Shown: positions 37,027 to 48,000 of the stretch, piece after piece
How positions within the stretch are numbered: the stretch's first letter is position 1
Layout: each line of letters begins with the position of its first letter
DNA from: Neofusicoccum parvum
Lineage: Eukaryota > Ascomycota > Dothideomycetes > Botryosphaeriales > Botryosphaeriaceae
Length of the DNA stretch: 64,000 nt
NCBI GenBank assembly: GCA_020912385.1
Contig: CP087209.1
Span: 2,728,001-2,792,000 of the forward strand
Direction: 5' to 3'
Translations under genes and position numbers: made by a program
Notes under the pieces: model-generated
The model's database searches: none
The model's input: the letters and a program-made list of their open reading frames with translations, nothing else
What the model was told of the DNA's origin: nothing

Positions 37027-38205
37027 GGCGGCTCTGCCCCTCGGTGGGTGGGTGAGTGAAGGCGTAGCGGCTGTGAGCTGTCGGAGCAGCTGGGCGAGCA
37101 ACGGCCGACGGTGCGGGTCGCGGCTCTTCGGTGGGGATCAGAAGCTGGGGCTCGGCGGCGGGCAGCGGTGCAAACAGTCCTGAGGTGTCTGGGGCGGTGG
37201 ATGGGTGTTGTGCAGCGGGCTGCCGCGCCGGAGATTGCGGAGGATTTGGCAGCGCGCGTGCGGCGGCCGGGAGTGTGGCTGCCTGGCGGGCAGAAAGCAA
37301 CACCAACGCAGGCTCGCGGCGGGCCGGGGGATCGCGGGGCGGGCGAGGAGATCTCAGGAGGAGCAGTAGGCTGCTGGCGCGGATGCTGGCACGCGAGATG
37401 AAACGCGGGCGCGAGGAGGGCCTTTCATAGCTGCGGGCTGGCTGTGAGGCGCAAAGGCTCGCTCGCCCACACCACGCGCCCACCGCCCAGCACAGCCCCC
37501 CGCGGAGGCGCGCCAACGCCGCGGTCGTTGACGCAACATGGATGGACGCGTGTGCAGCAGCGCGCGGTGAGGCTTGGCCGCTGCTTGGTCGTGCACAATG
37601 GCCGGGGAAACTGTGGTGCTGGCCGCGTACGCAGGCGGCCGCAAGCTGCGCGTCGAGGAGGCAGGAGGCCCCTCTGCGTCGCTCGCCCGCTCCCTCTCCG
37701 CTATTCTTGGCACCCGCCGCCAAGCGCAGCCGCCGTTGTACGTCACTACTGCTGTGGCGCCCGCTCCTCTGTGATAAGCCCTGTGGATTCTGCTATCTAT
37801 TCGTGCCCCTTCTCCCCGCGGCCCTCAGGCACAGCCCAGCTGCTGCAATCTGCCGCTCTGTCCATACGTATTTGCTATTCCGTACTTGTATCGTGACCCC
37901 ACTGTCGTGTGCTGTTCCTCTATTTTCTGCCCGCGTCCGGCACCGCGCTTTCTTCGCGCATACATCCCAGACTTCGGCAAATGTAACCATCCAACGCCGT
38001 GCTGAACCCCGTCGGATCCTGGAAAAAAAGACAAAAAGAATAAAAGCTAGAGAAGCGACATGTCGCGGGTATAGCTCGACAGCGCTTGATAAAAAGGAAA
38101 ATCCGAAGAGACAGGAACAGATCGCCAGAGAAATGGCCCCTGTCCGCACGCGATTAAACCGATCTACTGTTTCAAGAACTTGTACAGAAGGACAGGCATC
38201 CGTCG
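37027..38205. other. Intergenic, no supported gene
   Basis: It lies upstream of the Lsb5-like gene and downstream of the glycogen-binding-module gene. The first ~500 bp are GC-rich; 37950-38150 is A-rich and probably a 3' UTR. Overlapping frames on both strands are rejected. Confidence 0.55.
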
Positions 38206-40475
38206 TTATATGACCGCCTCGCTGAGGTAGCCGAAATCCGTCATCAGCGCGTCCATGCTCCCCAGCTCCGAGTTCACCGCACGCAACGTGCTGTGCAGCT
38301 TGCTCTGTGGCGGTGGCGACACGGACCGGACTATCGTGGTTTGCGTCGTGATTTTGGTGAGTGTCGCCTGCGACGAGTACTGGTCTTCGGGAAGGCTGTA
38401 GCCTTGGAACCCGCTGTTGCTGAACCATGAGCTTGTGCGAGAATGCGACACAGTAGGCAACAGCCCCGGGCTTGTGGCCGAGGAAGAGTAGTCCAGGTAG
38501 GATTCATCCATTCCATCTTCGCCCACATCCTGCTCAGACCAGAAGTGGAAAGACTCCGCCCACGTCGACGATGCCGTAGTGGGACTACTGCAGGTAGACG
38601 AGAGCATGGCCGAGTCCTCCAGTTGGGGCAGATCCGTCGCATTGGTGGTAGCCGAATGAGGCGACAGCGCAGGGTCGAAGGCGAATGAGTTGTCTCCCAC
38701 ACCGACCCGAGTGTCCAGAGGAGGGAGCACGAAGGTGTTGATGAACCGGTCCGTGCTTGAGAAGTCGTCCGCTGGCTCCTGGGTGGACGATCTTGCTTCC
38801 TCTTCCGGCTGAGCTTGTGGGGCTAGCGCCTGAGTGATTTCCTGGAAGCTTGTATTGCCTGTAAACACCGCAGGCAGCTCGAAAGACTCGACGAATTGCT
38901 CCGTCTCGGAAATGCATCGGTAGAGAGGTTCTCCCATGGCATCCGTTCCTGCATCGTCATCGCCGAAGTCGCTCTCTTGGTTTGGTTCTTCCTCAACACG
39001 GGCCAGGCCTCCAACCTTGATGAAGCTCGAAGTCTCATCGCTGATAAAGCCCTCGTCGAAATCCGGGAAGCTTTGCGGTGCCCAGTAGCTGCCCATCTCG
39101 AGTTCCATGCTGTCTTCCAGGACGTCCGAAAATTCAGACTTTGTCGGGCTGAGCTCACAGGTGGACGCATTGTCCATATCCCAAGGGAAATCTCCATCCA
39201 GCAATGCGATGGTCGTGTGCTCGATCCATGCATCCACAACTTGGTATGCGCATTGTCGGAACACCTTTTCTGCCTCGGTCTTGGCGAGGCCGTTTCGCGT
39301 CCGTAAGAGGCAATCCCTATGCTGCCAGCATGCCAACGTGGCCCCAGAGTCCGACAGCACGTCCTCATCAATAGCGAATGCTCCGACCTCTTTATGCCTC
39401 TGCTCGCTCCGTTGTTCTTTCTGATTCACGACCAGCTCCACCTGCAAAGACACGTCATTCCGCGACCCACTGTTGTCCCTGCGTCCGCTTAGACCGTGTC
39501 CCACAACGTCAAAATCACTACGCGAGTAGCCTGGTTTCTTTTCCTGCCCACTGGATGGATTAGACTGGGCGACTGAGGCAGGCCTGGTGCTGCGGAGGTT
39601 TTGGTGCCGAATCTTTTGGGTATTCGTCTGGTTGATGGTTGGGTTGCCTGCGGTTGTTGGCCGAGCACTACCGGGCGAGCTCACCGGGCGATCCAGGAGA
39701 CCATGGCGACTGTAGATGGTCCTTGGAAGAGAATCGCTCCCCATAGACGCTGAACTCCGGTAGCTTTGATCGGAACTTGGCGCAAGGGAGGAACGGCAGG
39801 AATCTTCGCAGGAGGGAGTGGCTGGAGAAGGGAAGAACGGCGACGGCGGGGGCAGGGTGGGTTTCCGGGCAAGGGCCTCGAACTTGTTGGGCCGGGGAGT
39901 GCTGAAGCGAGCCTTAGGGTCCATGGTAAATGGCGGGGTCAGAACCGGTGGTGGAGGAAACGAGAGATCGAAGTCATCCGATCTTTCTTCCAAGGGGACT
40001 TCGAGAATATTGACGCACTCGCCCAGATGCAGGGGACAAGTGGTGGTGAAGGGCTTCGACTCGTCATGGTATTCATATACACCGTCCAGCATGTACTACA
40101 AATGGGTTAGTGCGTGAGAAATTCGCTCGGACGCTAAAGGGAAGTAGGGGATAAAGCAAGCTGCGCACTAACATGATACCAATAGGTGCCACCCATTTTC
40201 AACCCTCCCTCCCTCTTGCCGGGACCGGACTGGCTCTCACCATCGCAGATGATGTCTTTGAATGTGAAGATACCAAACCAGTGGCGGGAGCTTCTCTTGG
40301 AGTCGCGCTCCATGCGGTAGGAATGCGTGAAGTTGTCCCATGACCCCAGCAGCTCAACTGACCGGACACCAGACGGAACGTCGCTGCCGAGGGTGAGCCG
40401 CTGCGCGGTGCGAAAGGGGGAGAGATTGGCTTACATCCTGAAGGTGAAGAGCGTGGTGGAGCTTGCGTCCCCCAT
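38206..40475 (-). CDS. AMPK-type glycogen-binding-module (CBM48-like) protein with long disordered tail
   Basis: Exons 40475-40435, 40383-40173 and 40095-38206 give 713 residues. The short first exon joins as TFRI|DVPSGVRSVELLGSWDNF, the beta-sandwich entry typical of AMPK-beta/CBM48 modules. GLKMGGTYWYH joins directly to YMLDGVYEYHDESKPFTTT, and the module ends around residue 115. The rest is a Ser/Thr/Pro- and Asp/Glu-rich tail with no fold I recognise. A more ordered stretch sits mid-protein (about VFRQCAYQVVDAWIEHTTIALLDG). Such modules bind glycogen or other alpha-glucans; whether this one keeps its sugar-binding residues was not checked. No kinase-binding region is evident, so it is probably not the AMPK beta subunit itself. 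The second acceptor was chosen as the only one that keeps the GSWDNF frame. Confidence 0.82.
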
Positions 40476-43400
40476 GTTTGCACGCAGCAGACCCGCCTGG
40501 GAGAGAAAGGAAGAGCGGGCTTGCAGCTCTTTCTAAGAAAAGCTCTTGCACAGAACTGATCGGGCCGGCGCTTGCGCCATTGATATTGGAAGCCGAGTCA
40601 ATCTGGATGGAACGAGCTTTGAGGGGCCGACAAGGTCAATGCTGGTAATGCGTCTCAGGCTGGAGGGGATCAGCCTAACGGTCTACCAAAGCACGGGAAG
40701 CCGGAAGACCGGCGAGCTGAAATTGAGGACTGTAGGGCCGGCCACTGGCTGGAGGTCAGGCAAACCGGGGGGAACGGCCAGCGGTGACCGGGGGGACCTG
40801 AGCCCTGTATAAATAAAAACGGCGGGAGAGCAGCAGGTAGCGGCGGTGCGGCGGGAGAAAGCGTGCCAGGCAGCGCTCGGGCCAGGCTGCTGGGTGGAAT
40901 GAAATGACAGGCCAGCGTGCTGTGCGTGCTCGAGGCCTGCGGGTGGTGGAGCCGCTAGCCACTGCCAATGGGTCGCTGGCTCAGCCGGGCGGCAGTGCGC
41001 TCAGCGTGTTCTCGTCGCCCGCTGACCTCACCTGGCCGGCGCCAGTCGAGGCCGAGAGCGCAGCGCGTCGCGGCCGGGGGAGATCCCTCGAGGGAGGGCA
41101 AATAGGGTTGCATGAAAGGACAGTGAGGGAGGCCCGGACGGGTCGGCCGGACGGGCAGCGCTTGGGTGTGGCGGGCGTTGGCGTGCTCGGGGCCATGGTT
41201 GAGGGCAGCTGAAGCACGGCGCGCCCAGATCTGCATCGTGGAGCCTTCCTCGCGAGCAGCAGCGGTGGCTGCTCATTTCCCCCGGCCCCACCGCGCCCAC
41301 GGCCACGGCCACGCGCGCCGGCGCTGGCCTCCGGCTCAGCTGGAGCCCTTGTGCGCGATGCGCCGCCACGAGGCCGCAGTGGCAGTGGCAGTGGCATGGG
41401 CGGGCCCGCCGCTGCCAGGCGTGCCAGGCTGACGGGCAGCCCGGACGAGGGCCGTTTGACGTCGTGCCCGCCCAAGCGCGTTTCATTTCGCCCCGAGGAC
41501 AGGCCCAGCCTGCCGGGCGACAGCGAATGGGCGCCCAGGGCCCGCGGCTGCGCAAGTGCCGCTCGCTCCCGTCGATCATACCGCGCGAGCTCACTGGACA
41601 TCTCGTCTCAGCTCTCAACTTGCCTGTTCTATCGGCCTTGCTCCCAAACCAGCGCCGGCCTCGCCTATCTCGGTGCTTCCCGAGAGTGGCGTCCAGCACC
41701 TGCGCTGCCCCTGTGCCTGGGCTGCACACCGCGGTGCGCCTTGCTTTCCGCGCCGGCGCGCCCGCGTTTCCTGTTTGCGCTGCGTGCGCTGGCGGTTGCT
41801 GGCTGAAAGCCTGCTGGGCCATGGCGACGGCAGACGGCAACGTCACACCCACGTCTGTCGCGGAGAACAAGGCCACCGAGTCTCGCCGAGATCCTGAAAC
41901 GGCGCCTGGCGAGCCTTGAAATTGACGCCGCCACGCACGGGGCACCGAGAAAAAGAAGTTGGTGGCTAGCCGTTTATACCGCTTCGTGCCCCTCAGCAGG
42001 CCTCTATTCGCTAGCCGGCTCAGACTCGATACCGCGCGAGAACGCTGGACGTGCTGGCCCTCCCGGCGTGACACAGCCCCTAGAGCACCAATTCCATGTG
42101 CTGCCTCGATGTCCGGACGACGGCATCCACCGCGGCCAGGCCTGTATCACCCGGACGACAATCCTGCTGCACCCTGCTTTCCGAGCAGCCGACCGTCTGC
42201 GAACCGTCCACGTCGCCCGCCCACCGTTGCTGTGCCATTGTCCAATGGCGCCGGTGCCCACAGCGTCATCGATAGCGCTGAACGTAAGGGCGTCCAGCAG
42301 CCAGCCAGATCGGCGCACGCGGGCCGTCGCGAAACCCACGATGGCGCTTGCATATCGTGGCACGTTGCGGTGCTGTTGGCTCTCCTGCTCCACGTGAGCC
42401 GGCCATTGGGCGTCGCCGCGAACACCCAGGGTTCGCGCACGACGAAGCGCGTCGTTCCCGCAAGGACAGAATCTTCTGTGACTTGTTCCAGGGTACCTGC
42501 ATAGGCCGGGGTCCAGCGAAGCGAGGAGTCCACTTCGAGAGCAGCCTCTTGCCGGAAAGAGGAGGCCCGCCCAGGGTGCGATAACGTCTTGGCCATAAGG
42601 CTAGCCGAGTCTCCTGCGAGCACTGCGTCGTGACACCACCATATGCAGTGTTCCGTCGGACCTTGCGCCAGGGACTATCGCGAGTGCGGTGGTCACATCA
42701 TCGGAGGAGTTGCCTATCGACTCTGCAATTAGACTCAGGGCTATTCCGGATGGGTTTGTCGAAATCAGACGACGCACGCTGGAGACATCGGAGACGTGTT
42801 GCTAGTGGCGATGATGAGGAGACCCGCAGTTCAGCGAAGCCTTCTCTGTCCCCCTACCAATCCGCAATCAATCTAGTCCTATCGTCCGCTGTCCTCAATA
42901 CGCCCGATCATGACGGTGTGCTCTAAGAAGCACAAGCCACTGCCACTGCGTTGCTGGTTTCCTGCCCAACCCCGCTCTGGCAGCATCACTCAAGCCTCTA
43001 CGGATTAGCATTCAGCACCCAATGCGCAGGACGAGAATGGCCAGCCAACAAGCGTAGAATGACAGCACCTGCTCCCGCGTACGTGCAACCGGGCCACCAC
43101 AGCTCCAGTGCACCCGCCTGTCACCGAAGTCACGCGGCTCCCTTCTGCACCCACCCACACGCCTCCACGCAATGCTCACTTGCATCTTCCCGGTCCACGG
43201 ACGCTAACACAAGCACTACATTCCCGGCCGATAAGAATAGCACACTATTAGTTTAGTCAGATCCGAGTCACAGGTCGTTTTTCCCGCAAGCTTGTCAACC
43301 TTAAGTTTGTTTTGCATTTTGCGTTTCTCGCCACGGCCTTTTCCCACCATCCGCTTGGAGGGAAAACAATCCAACGGCGCGCAAAGCTTGTCAACGCATT

Positions 43401-45042
43401 CCAGCCGCCTCTTCCAATACCCCGGCCAAAGCTATTGAAACACCTGTTGACCGCTTTTTTCCAAATTCAACGCCATGTACCACGTGCGTGTGCTCGCGCA
43501 CTCCGACTCGCCACTGTTCCTTGCGAAAAATGAAACGGAGCCCGCAATCACCGCACCCCAGCTCCGCCGACTCTTCGCTGCCAAAGCCCGCCGCGTGCAG
43601 GCCTGTGTTTCGGAGATGAAGGCAACCGCCCTTTGTGTGGTGCGTGTAGTGTGTTGATGAAGCTGTTACATAAGCCTCGTCCGTTCGGACGAATGCCTCT
43701 CCAACAGCCTCTGCCACAGCGCCACAACCCACGAACTTTAGCGAAGTTTGCTCATTTGAACAGGTGAAGAAGCACATGAATCGAACCGTTGATGATCACG
43801 ACGATCGCCCTTCTCGCAATGTGCTCCTCTCATCATGATCAAGAGAGAGGAAGAGTCGGAGATCTCCCGGTATGAAGATCACCACCGCTCCCGCGTCACG
43901 CAAATTAAACGCAATTCATCCATCAGCCCTGCAACGCACATCTCCCTTCTCCACAGCTCATCAACGCCTCGAAACCCCCAATCACAGGCGAGAGAAAGAG
44001 AAAAAGAAAGAAAGTTTCTTCCATCGTCGAACGTCGCAGCAAAATGACCTCATTAAACGACTGCAATCCACCAAATTACCTGGCAGCCAATCACGACGCA
44101 CTCGCAGCCAGGCAAAGCTCGGGCAAATTGCCAAATTCGACGTCTCTGTATTCTCACACAAAACTCAACGACTCTTGCGACTAATGTTGCTTGCTATTAA
44201 CACCAATCCCGGCTTCACTACTACTCCTCCTACCACTTACCACCACGTCGCCTCCAAGCTGACTCCGAAAAGCGCTCTTACTACAACGACAAAGAGAAGA
44301 GACGCACTACAGCAAAAAAAAAAAAGAAAGAAAGATAAAGGTAGGATACAATTCATGTACGATGATGGATATCGCAAGATCAGAAAAACAAAGCACGAGA
44401 CATCGCAGCAGTATTACCAGCTATCGGAACGCCCTCCCTTCCCACCACCTCTCTCTTTCTGCGTGCATGTATGTGTGCCTTCCATAACGCTTGCCATGCT
44501 TGAAGACCAGTAATGACCAAACCCCGTGCTCGCTGAAATCATCAAAGTGACAAAAGAAACAGCAAACATGAAACAACAAAAAAAGGAAAAATCTATCCGC
44601 AAAGAGCCGAGGTAAGGAAAGGGAAAATGCCATCCTTGCCTGCTATGCAAAGAGCCATGAGAGGAACATGCAATCCGGTGTTTGTGCCGCCTGCTGCCAA
44701 GAAAGAAAGGAAAAGGGGGAACACCCCATGCACAGCAAGGTATTACGCTACAAGAAACAAAAGCCCCCAGCTCATCAGAAAGGGAAGGTCTATCATGAAG
44801 ATTCGTGGGCGCATGTTGCGCGTTCCGACGCCAGTGTTTCGCGGAACGGGGCTGTAAACGTCGGCGTCCAAGGGGCCGGCTGCACCGCCGCATTGTCTTG
44901 AGAGGACCGGGGGTGTGGCAATAAACACATTCATGCCGCGTGGCTTATAGCTTTGAAATTCATGAATCCCGTCCAGGATATTCGGCCTCGGCAGAAGAGA
45001 AAAGTAGCGCGACTATACTGCGCCAGTCGTGAGTCGTCCGTC
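40476..45042. other. 4.6-kb region without a recognised gene
   Basis: The left part holds a TATAAATA at 40808-40815 and the CBM48-like gene promoter. The middle (40900-42600) is very GC-rich, with long overlapping frames on both strands (for example 348 codons at 41028-42074, minus). None has a recognisable domain, and their content is Arg/Ala/Pro/Ser. The right part (42600-45040) is AT-richer, with simple A-rich runs near 44312; some of it is probably the 3' UTR of the DH/PH gene. A lineage-specific gene or a long non-coding RNA cannot be excluded. Confidence 0.5.
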
Positions 45043-48000
45043 TTAGTATCGCAGCTTCCCAAGCAAGGAGAAGCAGTATGCGCACTCGCGCTCCGATTTC
45101 ATCTGTACGCTTTGCGTTAACAATCGCGAGAAGCTCCGAAACATGACTGAAAAGACAAGCCGGATACTTACCTGAATCATATACACCCTCGCCTTCGTCC
45201 CCGCCACGCCTCCAATCGCCGGAATGCCACCCATCTCGTCGTTAGTGCCCACCGTGTCTTCCCACACGCTGACCGCGATGCCCGTGCGTGCGACGCGTTC
45301 GAAGCAGCTCTCGCTAAGTGTAACGTCCAGTAGCGTCTCGCCTCGAGTCTTTCCAAGCACAACGATGCGCTTCTCCGCTTCGATGTTGCGCTGGCCGGGG
45401 CTGCCCTGACCCTGTCTGACGTATGGGTTGGCGCCCGGTGAAGAAGGGCGCGACGGCCGCATAATAGACAATCTCGCTGCGCCCATGTCGCGCCATTTTT
45501 GCTGAGATTCGCGCGCATACAGCCTGATCTTTGTGTTCAGGATGCTGCCCTGGGAGTCGAGCGTCGGGTCATCTGTGCTTGTCACGCCTGGTGATGTTCC
45601 AGCGCTCGTTTCGACCTCTCCAGTCAACGAGTCGGTGCTGCGGCTGCGGCTGTCTTGGTTGGACGAGTACATGCTGGATCTGGTGGTATTGAGGAGCTTG
45701 CCGCCGCTGAAACGCTTGAGGGCCGAGAACGCGCTACCGATGGTGTTGACACTGCTCGTTGTACCTGCCGAGGTGCTGAGCGCACGGGTAGATTTGGCAC
45801 GGTAACTGTTTCTGCGGCCCAAGCTACCCCACCAGCTGCTGCCGCCAGTTGTGCTGCCCTCGGTGCGTTCGGCATTGCGGCGGTCCATAGCAGCAGCCCA
45901 GGTTTCCTCTCCATACGGTCCACGAGCGTTCTGGAGCGCGATGTACGTCGGGTTATTGATGCGAGCCTTGTTGATGAGATTGTATAGGGCCTCGCATTCC
46001 TCGGGAGAGCGCGAGCGGAACATGATGTTGGCGGTGGTACGAATCCTGGAATTGGGAGTGGGTGGGGAGCGGATAGAGATGTCCAGAGCTGTTCCGCGGC
46101 GAAGAGGCACAAGAGGTGTGAGCTCGAAAGCAATAAGGGGTCTCTTGCTCCTCTCCTCCTCAATGGTTTCCATCGAGTGATCGGGGGTCATCTCAAATGC
46201 TTCGATCAAGCCCGGTGTGATGACAATGCTGCACTCGTCAGGATGAAGAGTATCCCACATGCCCTTGTCTGACCACGCGAAGATGTTGGCGACCATCTTC
46301 AGTGGCCTAGCTGACGTAGGTGGAACGGTCCTATATGGAGCTTGGGATGCTGATTGAGAAGGGCTCAGAGTAGCCGTGGCGGGTGCGTACAAAGACTCCG
46401 GCGGCGAAGGCCTTGAGAATTGGCGTTGCGGATCCATCGGAGGGAGTGGTCCAAGAGGAGCAACATCGTCAGCCTCGAGATCATCCTCTGACGACTCTGT
46501 GTAGGCGGAGCCGGCATCATCGGAAAAGGAAAGTTCGCTGTCATCACCGGACGACTCGGTGCACGTGGAAGGCTGGTACTCATGCTTCAACGGGGAGGAC
46601 GTGCGCCTGTGTTGCCGGAAAGCCGGCGTCGGCGGACTGAAGTTTGGCACTGGCGACGTCTTGAGAGGTGCGGGGCTGGAGGGGCTGGCGGAGCGGTGCG
46701 GAGGAGGTGGAGGCGGTTCATCATCCGTTTCTGGCAGGGGTCTCTCTTCAGGCATGACCGGCGGCCTCTTCTGCAGCTTTGTAGGCGATGAAGACGGAGT
46801 GTGAATGGGGAGCGACTCCGCGCGCATCTCGTTGTCGCGCATCTCTTTCTTTGTCGGTGTCTCTGGCTGGCTGGACTTACGCAGTTTCGGAATGGACGGA
46901 AGATCAGCAGTAGGCACAGAAGAGGTACGTCGCTGGGCTGGAGGGCGTTTTGTAAGTTTTCGGCGAGGCAGCGGTGTATCCTCTTCGTCCGAGTAATCGC
47001 TGAGATCTTCTGGCTCGGATGGGGGATACCACACGCTATAACCTCCCTTGCCGCCCCTTTCCGTCGAAGAAGATTCATACGAACTTTGGGTGTGGGACGA
47101 CGAGGTAGTTGCATATGAAGGCTCAGAGTGCAATGCTGGCCGTGACGTCTGCCGTTCTGGGGTAATTGGTTCTTGATCCAGGCTCGAATCCCTGGAGCCC
47201 CTTGGCGAACGGGGGTCACCCCGCGAGTACCTCTTGGCCTTTGACCGCTTCAGGGTCGGAGTTGTCGGGCTCTCAGCCCTCGCCATTGCATCAGTCCAAG
47301 TTGTCGACGAAGTGTTCAGGGGTGCCAGACGCGTCTTGCGTGGGGTGAGATCGTCGTTTTCTGCAGCATCGGACGAGAGCATGTCAGAGCTGTCTCTTGT
47401 GCCAAGGGTGCCAAGTTCGCTGCTCAGCACAGAGCTTGCAGGTGTTTCTGGTGACATTGGCCGCAACTTTTCCGGAGTCTCGCGGCCCCATTTTTTCGAT
47501 GATTCTCCAGCCCTCTCGCCCATTGGCACCTCGATCTCACGAGGACTAGGAGTCCTGCTCTTGATTGGAGGCGTGGATGCAGTCGCAGCAGACAATAGTG
47601 AGGAAGACCCATGGCTGCTTGTTGGTCGAGGCGCAGGCTTTTCGCGGAAGCTCAGCCCCCTCGAAACCTTGTGAGGAACGGGCGTGAGCCCCAGCATCTG
47701 GACCCATTCGAAGCCCACCTCTTCATCATTGGTACGCAAAGTGAGTAGCTCCCGCCATTCCTCTCCGCCAGAGGTCAAGCCACGGAGCATGACGACGATC
47801 TCGCCTTTGAGGTCGCCGTTGCGGGCTGAAATGCGGCTGAGCTGGATAGGTGGAAAGAAGAGCCAGCGCCCGGTGTTGTCGACTTCGCAGAGAAGCAGGT
47901 CTCCGCTGGTTCCTCGTCCAGGTGCATCGTCGCGGATCAACAGTTCCACTCTGCAATCGACTTCCTGTCCGCTTGAATGCAGTAGCGTCATGTCGAAATA

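Noticed and set aside
41820..41918. Short frame starting MATADGNVTPTS
   Set aside because: Looks like a protein start but closes after 32 codons, and no downstream exon could be joined convincingly.
41028..42074. 348-codon minus-strand open frame
   Set aside because: Same GC-driven character as its opposite-strand neighbours; no recognisable motif.
43872..44513. 213-codon plus-strand frame with Lys-rich stretches
   Set aside because: Lies in AT-richer sequence with simple A-rich runs; no domain; may be the antisense of a 3' UTR.
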